This document shows, piece after piece, positions 35,041-43,980 of a stretch of 64,000 nucleotides of DNA. Location: the NCBI RefSeq assembly GCF_003935425.1, contig NZ_RHQN01000001.1, forward strand, positions 558,001-622,000, read 5' to 3'. Made by a program: the position numbers and the translations under genes. The notes beneath the pieces are model-generated. The model made no database searches. It saw only the letters and a list, made by a program, of their open reading frames with translations, and was not told the DNA's origin. The stretch is from Pseudomonas sp. v388 (lineage in GTDB: Bacteria > Pseudomonadota > Gammaproteobacteria > Pseudomonadales > Pseudomonadaceae). Position 1 is the first letter of the stretch. The number at the start of each line of letters is the position of its first letter.

Positions 35041-35832
35041 ATGCTCCAAGACCGAGAGTCCCTGTCCAATCTGAAACAACAATTCCTGGAGCTGCTCGAT
35101 GGCAATCATCCGGAGCAGACCTATCAAGCATTCCTTGAGCAACACACCCAATTGATCCCCCGTGAGTTCGTTCAAAACCACGGCGTGCATTTTGATCTGG
35201 TGTTTCGCAAGCTGCATCTGGCAAATGACTATGCCCCTGATTTTTTCTACATGTCCAAAAGCTCGGCAGACTGGCATCTGGTTTTAGTTGAAATCGAGAA
35301 GCCTCATTCGAAATATTTCAAGCCGAGCAGTAATGACATTCACCCAGACTTTCTTGCTGGCTTGGAGCAGATCAACAGATGGAGAGCCTGGTTCCAAACC
35401 GGGGCAAATCAAGAAGGGTTCATCAATGGAACCTTACGAGATGTACGAACCCCGATGGGATACAACAAGTGCCACATCAAGTATGTCTTAGTGCACGGCC
35501 GCAGGTCAGAGTTTGAGGGGAATAACAATCGCCGTTCACTCATTGCTACTCGTGAACAGGAGGACTTCAAGATCCTGTCCTTTGACAGTCTGGTGGAATC
35601 TTTACACACGAAGTACCCCCTCTACGTTTGCGCTCGGAAGAATGAGTATCTTGATGTATTGTCAACGAAGTTCGTCTCAGATCAGGTATTCACCTTCCTC
35701 GATCCAAGCCTGGTAAGAATCAGTGATGATTTGCGCGCTGATGTCCTCGCCAGCAAGCGGCACTGGCAGGTCAACAGTATAAAGGGCGGGTACGAGCTAG
35801 ATCACAAGTTAGATCTGGTCGGTCGTCGCTGA
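35041..35832 (+). CDS. Shedu-like (DUF4263) PD-(D/E)xK nuclease candidate
   Basis: 263 residues. A PD-(D/E)xK-like core is visible: YAPDFFYM (P66-D67) followed by LVLVEIEKPHSKYF (E84, E86, K87), then a Gln-Trp helix LEQINRWRAWF near 108-115. This EIE-K/R/H-P plus Q-x-x-x-W arrangement is characteristic of the DUF4263/SduA group, whose members include single-protein anti-phage Shedu nucleases. In many relatives the motif is ExK; here Glu sits in the lysine slot and Lys follows. It stands alone, with no toxin or methylase partner. Defense function is inferred from family resemblance only. Confidence 0.6.
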   Translation: MLQDRESLSNLKQQFLELLDGNHPEQTYQAFLEQHTQLIPREFVQNHGVHFDLVFRKLHLANDYAPDFFYMSKSSADWHLVLVEIEKPHSKYFKPSSNDIHPDFLAGLEQINRWRAWFQTGANQEGFINGTLRDVRTPMGYNKCHIKYVLVHGRRSEFEGNNNRRSLIATREQEDFKILSFDSLVESLHTKYPLYVCARKNEYLDVLSTKFVSDQVFTFLDPSLVRISDDLRADVLASKRHWQVNSIKGGYELDHKLDLVGRR

Positions 35833-35880
35833 CTCCGCACCGGTACTCGCTTGTGGTTCACTTTTTCGAAGCAAAAAAAA

Positions 35881-35898
35881 GAGCGGCTGACGCCGCTC
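35881..35898 (-). terminator. Rho-independent terminator of the MBL-fold gene (copy 1)
   Basis: GAGCGGC, 4-base loop and GCCGCTC, followed on the minus strand by an eight-T run. The same 7-bp arms recur in the terminator after the paralog at 54451, suggesting gene and terminator duplicated together. Confidence 0.9.
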
Positions 35899-35984
35899 TA
35901 GGGGACAAAACACTGGATGTTCATAGCCGTCAAAACTTCAAGCCGTCCCAATAGCTGGCCCTGGAGAGGTTCCAGCGGTGACTT

Positions 35985-36941
35985 TTAACCTTGAAGCAGC
36001 GCCCAGACCTCTTGGTCACGCTCTGCAGTCCAGACGCGAGGCCAGTCGATACCTTCGTATTCATCCCATACACGCTGCACATCGAAAGGCAGGCAATGTT
36101 CGAAGATCGGCCATTGACCGTACTGTGGTTCGAGCGCCTTGTGAGTGGCTTCAAAGGCATCTTTGACAGTGCCACCGGAACGATGGGCATTGCCTACGTG
36201 TTCGAGCATGCCGTTAATGAAGGAGCGAGTCTGCTCGATCGCAGCATCAGCAGCCGCGAGACCTTTGGCAACGGGGCCGCGGCCGCCGACAACGTTCTCA
36301 GCACGGAAAGCTTTTACGTTGTCCAGAGTTTTGCCGGCCCAATCGAAGTGGAAAGCGTCGCCGGTGTACAGAGCAGCTTCTGCCTCAACCAGGTCGCCAG
36401 CAAACAGAGTCTTGCTCTTGCTGTGCCAAACAACGAGGTCGCCAGCAGTGTGGCCACGGCCCAGGAACTTGATTTCCACGGTGCCACGATCGCCGCCCAG
36501 CTCGATGGTGTAGTCGTCAGTCACGATGTTCGGAACGGTGAGACCTGGAATCTCTTCCGGGTTTTTGAACAACCGCGGCATCCGGCCGTACTCGCTGTCC
36601 CAGTCCTGCTGACCGCGCTCAGTGATGAGCTTGGCTGTGGCCGTGCTGGCCAGGATGTTTTCCGCTTCAAAAGCGCTGGCGCCCAGCACGCGAACAGCGT
36701 GGTAATGGCTCAGAATCAGGTACTTGACCGGCTTGTCAGTGTGCTGGCGCAGCTGCTCCAACCAGGTGTAAGCGGAAGCAGGCGTTGCGCGAGCGTCGAA
36801 GCAGATCAGGAAGTCTTCGCCCTCGATAGCGCCGACGTTTGGATCACCTTCGGCGGTCAAGGCGTACACGCCGTCAGCAACTACTTCCAGCGTTTCGATT
36901 TTGTCTACAGTGTCATTGGACGAGGCAAAGGCTTTAGCCAT
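35985..36941 (-). CDS. Atypical metallo-beta-lactamase-fold protein (copy 1)
   Basis: 318 residues. Most MBL motifs can be seen: HYHAVRVLG at 79-87, GRGHTAGD with His164, and FAGDLVEAE with Asp183. The canonical HxHxDH is changed to HYHAVR, so the Asp and His of the second zinc site are replaced by Val and Arg. It is very similar throughout to the product of 53395-54351. The ATG follows AAGGAG. It stands as a single gene with its own terminator and a promoter module shared with its paralog (37060-37107). Substrate and activity unknown. Confidence 0.8.
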   Translation of the reverse strand: MAKAFASSNDTVDKIETLEVVADGVYALTAEGDPNVGAIEGEDFLICFDARATPASAYTWLEQLRQHTDKPVKYLILSHYHAVRVLGASAFEAENILASTATAKLITERGQQDWDSEYGRMPRLFKNPEEIPGLTVPNIVTDDYTIELGGDRGTVEIKFLGRGHTAGDLVVWHSKSKTLFAGDLVEAEAALYTGDAFHFDWAGKTLDNVKAFRAENVVGGRGPVAKGLAAADAAIEQTRSFINGMLEHVGNAHRSGGTVKDAFEATHKALEPQYGQWPIFEHCLPFDVQRVWDEYEGIDWPRVWTAERDQEVWALLQG

Positions 36942-37248
36942 GGTTGTTCTCCTTAGAATTAGATTTAGAACACATCGGTCGCCAGTGAAGCCAAGTGTGC
37001 CAGCACTCTATTCAGGCCAATCAAGTGCTTGCAGGCAACAGTGAGCGTCTGTCCTAAGCTCATCCTAAAGCGGTATTTGGAGTTTATATATACTGTAAAC
37101 ATCGCAAGAGTGTTGACTGGAAGTCGTCTATTGACGCTACGCTTGGCAAGAAAAAAGGCACAGGTCATTACGAATAGTTATTAGCGTAGGTCAGGTATCT
37201 GCGTTTGTGAAAAAACTACGCAAAAAAGAATCCCCCAAACGCAAAAAG
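36942..37248. other. Upstream region of MBL copy 1
   Basis: No gene. Holds the conserved module at 37060-37107 and a GTTTA/TAAAC dyad at 37082-37100. It also has TATTCGTAATG (reverse strand, 37165-37175), an 11-mer that also occurs upstream of hmgA at 42021. Confidence 0.5.
37060..37107 (-). promoter_or_regulatory. Conserved promoter module upstream of MBL copy 1
   Basis: Minus strand reads TTGCGA, 9 bases, TATATA, 18 bases, TTAGGATGA. The paralog at 53395 has TTGCGA, 9 bases, TATTTA, 18 bases, TTAGGATGA. In both, the first T of TTAGGATGA lies exactly 127 bases before the start codon. Between and around these blocks there is little similarity, so the blocks look selected. Confidence 0.6.
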
Positions 37249-37276
37249 CCCCGTCGCATCAACTAATGCGACAGGG
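37249..37276 (-). terminator. Rho-independent terminator of the homogentisate operon
   Basis: GTCGCAT and ATGCGAC arms extended by CCCC/AGGG, with CTTTTTGCG following on the minus strand, downstream of the MFS gene. Confidence 0.8.
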
Positions 37277-37320
37277 CGAGGTAAAGCTGTGAGGAGCATT
37301 TTCATGCACCCAAAGAGTCT

Positions 37321-38691
37321 TTACTTGGAGACCTCAGGCAGTGAACTCATGTCATCAAGCTCTTCAGGCTTTTTTACTGAATCCGCCTGAGGATGCTTGA
37401 TGTTGACCACAAACATCGCCGCCAGGATTGCAGGAATTGCTGCCAGGAGCATCACGGTTGGCAATGGGATCTGCATCGAGATCAGCATGGCGCCCATCAG
37501 CGGGCCAGAGATCGAACCCAAGCGGCCAACTCCCAGAGCCCAACCTACCCCGGTTGCCCGGATGTGAGGCGGGTAAAAGTTGCTGATAACCGCGTTGAGC
37601 GTTAGCTGGCCACCGATCAGACAGAACCCGGCCACCATCACCGCCAAGACGGTCAATGCAGGAAGGCTATGGTTATATCCAATCGCCGCTGTTGCCACTC
37701 CACACACAACCATGATCCCGCCAACCAGCCAAACCTTCCTCTTAACCTTATCTGCGAGGTAAGAAAAAGCGATCGCTCCAACTGTCCCGGAGGCCAAAAA
37801 GGAGGATGTAGCAAGGCTTGCCGAGCTTGAGGAGAAGCCAGCCTCGCCAAGCAGCGTCGGCAGCCAACTCACGGTGAAGTACAGCAGGATGAAGCTGGAG
37901 ACACAGGTGCACCAGATAAAGATCGTGGGCTTCAGATATCCATACCGAAACAGGTCGACGATCGTCACCTTCTGGACTTTACCATTCTCCAAAACTGGAG
38001 CTGGCGGAGTCCATGACGGTACCAACGTATCTAGCATTCGCTTGAGCGCAGCTGCCATATGCTTGGCGCTAAATAGCCTGGCGAGGGACTCAGGCAGCCA
38101 TAGGTACAAAAATGGCAACAACACCAGCGGGGCAACCCCTCCGACTATAAATACGCTTTGCCATCCGTAGTGCTGCATCATACTGGCGGCGATGAAGCCT
38201 CCAGCTGCGCCCCCAAATGAAAAACCGCATGCAGCCAACGTAACGAAGAATGTCTTCAGCCTTGGTGGCGCATAGTCCGCCATCAAGGCCATCGCGCTCG
38301 GCATTGCCCCGCCCATTCCAATACCACAGAGGAAACGGATTACCGCCAGCGTTTCGATGTTGTGCGCCCAGGCTGAGAGCAGGGTCAACCCAGCAAACAG
38401 CACCACGCAAGACAGCAGCGTTTTCCTGATGCCGAAACGATCGGCCAGAGGCGTAAGCAGCAATGAGCCAATAGTCAGCCCGATCAGGTTGCACGTGAAC
38501 ACAATACCGAAAGCAGCTTTGGGCGTGGCCCATTCGGTTGCCAAACTTGGAACAACGAAGCCCAGAAGCTGGGCATCGTATCCATCGCATACCAATAGCA
38601 AAATCAGTAGCACGAGGGTGCGGATCTGGTACCGAGAAAACGGTCGCTGATCCAATGCAGCACGAAAAGCATCAATTTGGTTATTCATCAT
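37321..38691 (-). CDS. Aromatic acid:H+ symporter (AAHS) MFS transporter
   Basis: 456 residues with twelve membrane helices. The AAHS signature is clear: LLILLLVCDGYDAQLLGFVV in helix 1 (the conserved D-G-Y/F-D) and LADRFGIRKTLL between helices 2 and 3. PcaK and BenK are family examples. It is the last gene of the minus-strand homogentisate operon, 48 bases after maiA, and likely imports homogentisate or a related aromatic acid. Start at ATG 38691, or the adjacent ATG 38688. Confidence 0.87.
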   Translation of the reverse strand: MMNNQIDAFRAALDQRPFSRYQIRTLVLLILLLVCDGYDAQLLGFVVPSLATEWATPKAAFGIVFTCNLIGLTIGSLLLTPLADRFGIRKTLLSCVVLFAGLTLLSAWAHNIETLAVIRFLCGIGMGGAMPSAMALMADYAPPRLKTFFVTLAACGFSFGGAAGGFIAASMMQHYGWQSVFIVGGVAPLVLLPFLYLWLPESLARLFSAKHMAAALKRMLDTLVPSWTPPAPVLENGKVQKVTIVDLFRYGYLKPTIFIWCTCVSSFILLYFTVSWLPTLLGEAGFSSSSASLATSSFLASGTVGAIAFSYLADKVKRKVWLVGGIMVVCGVATAAIGYNHSLPALTVLAVMVAGFCLIGGQLTLNAVISNFYPPHIRATGVGWALGVGRLGSISGPLMGAMLISMQIPLPTVMLLAAIPAILAAMFVVNIKHPQADSVKKPEELDDMSSLPEVSK

Positions 38692-38739
38692 GGCAATCCG
38701 ATTATTGTTGTGAGGCCACGTTAGAATTGTCGGGATGTC

Positions 38740-39378
38740 TTACGTCGGCGGAGCGTCAATCTGGTTCGAGGGATGCGCGCGCTGAAAGGCTGGATGCTCT
38801 GCCGCCAACTGTTCAACCCGAGCGATTTTGGGAAATGCTGCATCTACATCCAGGCCGAATCGCCGGGCTGCATAGATCTGAGGCAACAGGTAAACGTCCG
38901 CCAGGCCAGGGGTTTCCCCCAAGGCCCAGCCGCTCTCACCGATGAGTTCCTCCACTGCGGTAAACCCCGCCGAGATCCAGTCCCTGATCCACTGTTGAAC
39001 GTAGGCCTCATCGTGCCCGGCCCCTCGCAGCTTGTTCAGCACAGAAACGTTGTGCAAAGGGTGGATGTCGCACGCGATGATTGCAGCGACCGAGCGAGCC
39101 AGTGCTCGCTCAGCAGCATCAGCGCTTAACAGCGGAACGCTGGGGTAGATCTCTTCCAAGTACTCGATGATCGCCGGCGATTGAATGACCTTTGTATCGC
39201 CGTCAATCAAGGTCGGGACTCGACCTTGAGGATTGATTTCGAGGTACTCCGCACTGTGGTGCTGCCCGCCGTCGAGTACGAGATTTACCGGCTCTACACG
39301 GTATCGGACGCGCTTGAGCTCAAGCGCGATCCGCACCCTGTAGGAAGAAGTGGAGCGATAATACGAGTACAGAATCAT
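38740..39378 (-). CDS. maiA: Maleylacetoacetate isomerase (zeta-class GST)
   Basis: 212 residues. The zeta GST motif SSYRVRIALELK follows LYSYYRST at the N-terminus. PQGRVPTLIDGD and QSPAIIEYLEE form the glutathione site. It isomerises maleylacetoacetate to fumarylacetoacetate. The ATG at 39378 overlaps the fahA stop (ATGA), supporting this start over the longer frame. Pathway neighbours hmgA and fahA make the assignment secure. The gene is often called hmgC in Pseudomonas. Confidence 0.93.
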   Translation of the reverse strand: MILYSYYRSTSSYRVRIALELKRVRYRVEPVNLVLDGGQHHSAEYLEINPQGRVPTLIDGDTKVIQSPAIIEYLEEIYPSVPLLSADAAERALARSVAAIIACDIHPLHNVSVLNKLRGAGHDEAYVQQWIRDWISAGFTAVEELIGESGWALGETPGLADVYLLPQIYAARRFGLDVDAAFPKIARVEQLAAEHPAFQRAHPSNQIDAPPT

Positions 39379-40673
39379 GACCGACGTGCCTTCGCTGGCA
39401 GAACCACTGCCCGGCACTCGCCGAACCCGATTGAGCCAGCACCATCACGCTCACAGCGAGCCTTGAACAGAATCTCGTCACCGTCCTCCAGGAAGGTGCG
39501 AACCTCACCATTCGGAAGTGTGATCGGATGTTTGCCTCCCTCGGTCATTTCGAGCAGAGAACCCATCGATCCCCTTGTAGGGCCCGACAATGTGCCGGTA
39601 CCAAAGAAGTCACCCGGGTTCAGCTGGCAACCATTCACGGTGTGATGAGCGACCATCTGCGCGAACGTCCAGTACATATTCAGCGTGCTGCTGACGCTGA
39701 GCTGGAATGGAGCTTCGCCCTCCTCCCGCATACGTGGCGTCAGGATCAATACCTCGAGTTTGATATCGAAAGCTCCGGAGTTCTGATCCTCTTCATCCTG
39801 AAGATACGGCAACGGGCCCGGATCGCCAGCTGGCCTGGACGGTTGCGCACAGCGGAAAGGCTCCAATGCCTCACTCATCACAACCCAAGGAGAAATCGTG
39901 GAGGCAAAGCTCTTGGACAGGAACGGGCCCAGCGGTTGGTATTCCCAAGCCTGAATATCGCGTGCAGACCAATCGTTCAGCAGGCACAGACCAGCGATAT
40001 GCTCACGAGCATCACTGATGTCGATTGGCTCACCGATGGCATTGCCTGCGCCGACCCAGAGGCCAACCTCAAGTTCATAGTCCAGGCGACGGCTCGGTGA
40101 ATGAATTGGAGTTTCGCTCTCAGGAAGTTTTATCTGGCCAGACGGACGGATGAAAGGCTGACCTGAAGCGATGATGGTCGAGGCGCGGCCGTGATACCCA
40201 ATCGGAACATATTTGTAGTTGGGCATCAGTGGGTTTTCAGGCCGGAACAGCTTGCCTATGTTCTCTGCGTGGTGAATCCCGACATAGAAATCGGTGTAGT
40301 CCTGAATGCGTGCAGGAACATGCAGTACGCATGCAGAGGCATCGATCAACAAGCTGTCGCCCAATGACCGTTGAGCCTCAACTTCATCACCACCCTCGGA
40401 CAGCAAAACCGTGAGACGGTCACGCAGTGCTTTACGCTCCTGTCGTGGGAGACCAAAGAACGCGTTCAGCGAACCGCCGACCGCGGCAAGTGCTGCGGCT
40501 TGAGCGGCGCCCGTGAAAAAACCAGCCTTGAGGGCCGCTTTAAGATCGTAAATCCAGTCACCAATTGCGACGCCTGTGCGGCGTTCGCCGCCGTCGACGC
40601 TGAAAACACCAAACGGCAGGTTGGCAAGCGAAAAATCAGGATGGCCATTGGCCGAAGATACCCAGCTGTTCAT
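39375..40673 (-). CDS. fahA: Fumarylacetoacetase
   Basis: 432 residues, full family length. YTDFYVGIHHAENIGKLFRP carries the catalytic Asp and His region. LNDWSARDIQAWEYQPLGPF and GDFFGTGTLSGP are strongly conserved. It hydrolyses fumarylacetoacetate to fumarate and acetoacetate, ending tyrosine/phenylalanine/homogentisate breakdown. Lies 14 bases after hmgA and overlaps maiA. Known as hmgB in Pseudomonas putida. Confidence 0.95.
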   Translation of the reverse strand: MNSWVSSANGHPDFSLANLPFGVFSVDGGERRTGVAIGDWIYDLKAALKAGFFTGAAQAAALAAVGGSLNAFFGLPRQERKALRDRLTVLLSEGGDEVEAQRSLGDSLLIDASACVLHVPARIQDYTDFYVGIHHAENIGKLFRPENPLMPNYKYVPIGYHGRASTIIASGQPFIRPSGQIKLPESETPIHSPSRRLDYELEVGLWVGAGNAIGEPIDISDAREHIAGLCLLNDWSARDIQAWEYQPLGPFLSKSFASTISPWVVMSEALEPFRCAQPSRPAGDPGPLPYLQDEEDQNSGAFDIKLEVLILTPRMREEGEAPFQLSVSSTLNMYWTFAQMVAHHTVNGCQLNPGDFFGTGTLSGPTRGSMGSLLEMTEGGKHPITLPNGEVRTFLEDGDEILFKARCERDGAGSIGFGECRAVVLPAKARRS

Positions 40674-40687
40674 TGTAGATCTCTCTA

Positions 40688-41986
40688 TTAGGAATTTTTG
40701 CTTTCAAACTTTCCGGCGATGCCTTCCCAGCATGCGTCGTAGTTTTCCTGCAGTGCTGGATTGCCCAGCGCAAATTCCGTTGCGCGCAACACCTGCGAAG
40801 TCTCAAACATGAATGCCATCGTGCCGTCGACTTTCTGAGGTTCCAAGTCAGCGGCCATTGCCTTCTCGGACGTCAGAGCATCGGGGCCATGGGCACTCAT
40901 GCAACTGTGTAGTGAGGATCCACCTGGAGTGAAGCCATCAGCCTTCGCGTCGTACTCCCCCTCGATCAGCCCCATGTACTCGTTCATGAGGTTGCGGTGG
41001 AACCATGGTGGACGGAAGGTGTTTTCCGCCACGAGCCAACGCGGTGGGAAAATCACGAAGTCGAGGTTGGCGAGTCCATGCACGCTGGTTGGGGATGTCA
41101 GTACCGTGAAGATCGACGGATCCGGGTGGTCGAAACTGATCGAACCAATGGTATTGAAATGGCGCAGATCATACTTATACGGGACGTTGTTTCCATGCCA
41201 AGCGACCACATCGAACGGCGAGTGATCGAGCTCTGCTTCCCAGAAGCTTCCCTGGAATTTCTGAACGAGCTGGGTTGGGCCCTGTTGCTGATCAAACCAC
41301 GCATCTGGCGTCAAGAAGTCGCGAGGGTTCGCCAGACCATTGCTGCCAATAGGCCCAAGGTCAGGAAGGCGTAATGGCGCGCCGTGGTTTTCGGCGATGT
41401 AACCTCGGGCATCGGCGTCGAGAAGATCGACTTTGAATTTCAACCCACGAGGTATGACGGCAATTTCAAGCGGCTTGAGCTCGATACGCCCCAGCTCGGT
41501 CATCAGCAATAGTCGACCCTGTTGCGGCACGATCAGAAGCTCGCCGTCAGCGCTATAAAAAGCGCGCTCCATCGAGCGGTTGGCCACGTAGTGATAAACC
41601 GTTACCCCGCTCGGGTGATCGAGGCTGGAGTTCGCCACCATGGCACGCAGACCATCTACAAAGTCAGTCGGTGCTGCCGGGATCGCCAGCGCTTCCCAGC
41701 GAAGCCGGTTAGGGTTGGCCGGAGCCAGTGAGGCCTGCGGGATGGGTGAAGCGATTGGCTTGAATGTCGGGTGAGAAGCCGAAGGTCGAATCCTGTACAT
41801 CCAGGTGCGACGGCTCTCGTGGCGAGGCATCGTGAAGGCAGTTCCGGAAAAAAGCTCGGCGTACAACCCATGCGCGACGCGCTGCGGCGAGTTCTGGCCG
41901 ACAGGCAGAGTCCCCTCAACCGCCTCGCTGGAGAAATGGTTACCAAAGCCAGATTGGTAACTGATGCTGTCGTTGGTGTTACTCAT
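40688..41986 (-). CDS. hmgA: Homogentisate 1,2-dioxygenase
   Basis: 432 residues. [19 protein letters not shown] at the N-terminus and [20 protein letters not shown] leading to NEYMGLIEG supply the iron-binding His and Glu; [15 protein letters not shown] supplies the last His. It opens the homogentisate ring to maleylacetoacetate with O2. First gene of the four-gene operon hmgA-fahA-maiA-AAHS. No divergent hmgR-type IclR gene is next to it, unlike in P. putida; the IclR gene at 33280 is more than 6 kb away. Confidence 0.95.
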   Translation of the reverse strand: MSNTNDSISYQSGFGNHFSSEAVEGTLPVGQNSPQRVAHGLYAELFSGTAFTMPRHESRRTWMYRIRPSASHPTFKPIASPIPQASLAPANPNRLRWEALAIPAAPTDFVDGLRAMVANSSLDHPSGVTVYHYVANRSMERAFYSADGELLIVPQQGRLLLMTELGRIELKPLEIAVIPRGLKFKVDLLDADARGYIAENHGAPLRLPDLGPIGSNGLANPRDFLTPDAWFDQQQGPTQLVQKFQGSFWEAELDHSPFDVVAWHGNNVPYKYDLRHFNTIGSISFDHPDPSIFTVLTSPTSVHGLANLDFVIFPPRWLVAENTFRPPWFHRNLMNEYMGLIEGEYDAKADGFTPGGSSLHSCMSAHGPDALTSEKAMAADLEPQKVDGTMAFMFETSQVLRATEFALGNPALQENYDACWEGIAGKFESKNS

Positions 41987-42371
41987 CGTTCCTCCTGCAA
42001 CCGCTACGTTGATTTTTACTTATTCGTAATGCGTTTATGCAGAGCGTAATTTCCTGAGCGTGTTTGGTCAACCATTTCCATGACAGAAAATGCAGTTTTG
42101 CGTGGATATTTGGGACATTTTGGCTACACGGCCAGACGGGCGGCAGACGCGTGAAGCCGCCGGTAACGAGTGTTCCGGGTGGTTTAGTCGATAGGAAGGT
42201 GCAGGCTGCCGCTGCCAGGGCAGACGACGTGATTGGGGGGAGTTTCGAATTTGAGGAAGGTAAAGCTACGAGGATCTATGACTCATCCCCGCAGCCCTGC
42301 CCTCATATGATCATGATCTCCCGCCAACAATATCTGCAGCCGAGCGGGCGGGAGCCCCTTACAGCGCTAAG
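41987..42371. other. hmgA promoter region
   Basis: No gene supported. It contains TATTCGTAATG (42021-42031) and GCGTAATTT (42044-42052); the latter equals one arm type of the palindrome at 48157. The hmgA promoter should be here. Confidence 0.45.
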
Positions 42372-43778
42372 TCAATTGGACGCGTAATACCATTGCGTGG
42401 TTTCTTCTAGGGCTTGGGCGAACCGGCTGATCAGTTCGTCGATTTCCCGCTCAGAAATGATCAACGGCGGGCAAAATGCGATGACGTCACCAATTCCTCT
42501 GACAACCAAACCGTTCGCCTGCGCACGTTCCACCAGGTAGCGACCCACCTGCCCCGGAACGTCGAAAGATGCTTTGGTGTCTTTGTCAGCGACCAGCTCA
42601 ATCGCCCCAATCAAGCCCACCGCACGGACATCCCCCACTAACGGATGATCCTGGAAGTCTTGCAACGACGTATAAAAACGCTTGCCCAAGACGGCTGCTC
42701 GTTCCGCAAGCCCATCTTCTTCAATGATTGCGATATTTTCCAAAGCTACGGCTGCGGCGACGGGATGCCCGCCCCCCGTAAATCCATGCGCAAATGCCCC
42801 CACCGCGCTCGCCTGATCAGCTACACCTTCGTACACATGCTCATTGATGAGAACGGCAGAGAGAGGCTGATACGCGGAAGTGATCTGTTTGGACAAAACG
42901 AGAATGTCTGGCTTTATCCCGTATTTGTCGCAGCCGAACATCGCACCGGTTCGACCAAAACCGGTAATCACCTCATCCGCCACCACCAAGACGTCGTACT
43001 TACGACATACCTTCTGGATTTTTTCCCAGTAAGTTGCTGGGGGTATGTGTACCCCACCTGCCCCCATCACGGGCTCGCCGAAAAATGCGGCAACCGTCTC
43101 AGGCCCTTCTTCAAGAATCAGGTTTTCAAGTTCTGCTGCCAAACGATCGGCGTAGGATTCCTCCGTCTCACCGGGAAGCATATCTCGATAGACATTTGGG
43201 CAGCTGACATGCAGGAAGCCGGGAAGCGGTAAGTCGAACGCCTTATGCACTGCTGGCAAGCCCGTTAGGCTGGCTGAAGCGATAGTGACCCCATGGTATC
43301 CATTTTTTCTTGAGATGATTTTTTTCTTCTGTGGACGGCGCTTCGCGTTGTTGAAATACCATACAAGTTTGACAGCAGTATCATTCGCTTCTGAACCGGA
43401 GTTGGCTAAAAAAACTTTGCTCATAGGGCCTGGAGCAATCTCAATGAGCTTTTCGGACAGCTTGATGCAAGGCGACATGGTTTTATTAACGAACTGATGG
43501 TAGTAAGGCAGCACGTCGAATTGCTTCGCAGCGGCGGCAGCAAGCCGCTTGTTGCTGAACCCTAGGGCCACACACCACAGTCCAGACATCCCTTCAAGGT
43601 AACGTTCCCCGTTGGCATCTATCACATAGACCCCGTCGCCCCGTTCAATCAACAAGCCTCCCTGCTCTGAGTGAACATGCGCATTGGTGAAAGGATGGAG
43701 CTGAGTTCGTTTATCTGCGAGCTGCAGATCAGATACCTCATCACGCGATGCAATAACTTCAGCTCTAGTCGCAAACAT
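42372..43778 (-). CDS. Class III PLP-dependent aminotransferase
   Basis: 468 residues of the omega-amino-acid:pyruvate transaminase type. Landmarks: ANSGSEANDTAVKLVWYFNN for phosphate binding, NGYHGVTIASASLTG, the DEVITGFGRTG aspartate, and the PLP lysine in LVLSKQITSAYQPLSAV. It transfers an amino group from an amine or omega-amino acid to a keto acid. The ATG at 43778 has AGGGA upstream; the ATG at 43805 lacks a site. AraC and permease genes follow upstream on the same strand, suggesting an amine or amino-acid uptake and catabolism unit. Confidence 0.88.
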   Translation of the reverse strand: MFATRAEVIASRDEVSDLQLADKRTQLHPFTNAHVHSEQGGLLIERGDGVYVIDANGERYLEGMSGLWCVALGFSNKRLAAAAAKQFDVLPYYHQFVNKTMSPCIKLSEKLIEIAPGPMSKVFLANSGSEANDTAVKLVWYFNNAKRRPQKKKIISRKNGYHGVTIASASLTGLPAVHKAFDLPLPGFLHVSCPNVYRDMLPGETEESYADRLAAELENLILEEGPETVAAFFGEPVMGAGGVHIPPATYWEKIQKVCRKYDVLVVADEVITGFGRTGAMFGCDKYGIKPDILVLSKQITSAYQPLSAVLINEHVYEGVADQASAVGAFAHGFTGGGHPVAAAVALENIAIIEEDGLAERAAVLGKRFYTSLQDFQDHPLVGDVRAVGLIGAIELVADKDTKASFDVPGQVGRYLVERAQANGLVVRGIGDVIAFCPPLIISEREIDELISRFAQALEETTQWYYASN

Positions 43779-43980
43779 ATGATTGGTTCCCTGCTTGATG
43801 GTCATGAGAAATTTTGGGCATGGCAGTTCCAGTCGAGAGTGTTCAACTGGAAATGGGTGACGCCGTTAAAAGCTGCGATAGTTGCTTTATATTCGATAGC
43901 AAAGGGGATGAATATCCACATTGCGAACAGCGGCAGACCGAAAATCAGGTTCTCAGCTTCTCTACCCGGATCGCAGTCGC

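Noticed and set aside
35991-36956. 321-codon plus-strand frame
   Set aside because: Antisense to MBL copy 1 over nearly its whole length. The MBL protein has a close paralog elsewhere in the window, so the sense frame is the real one.
42064-42387. 107-codon plus-strand frame in the hmgA upstream region
   Set aside because: Overlaps the aminotransferase end, no ribosome-binding site, no family resemblance.
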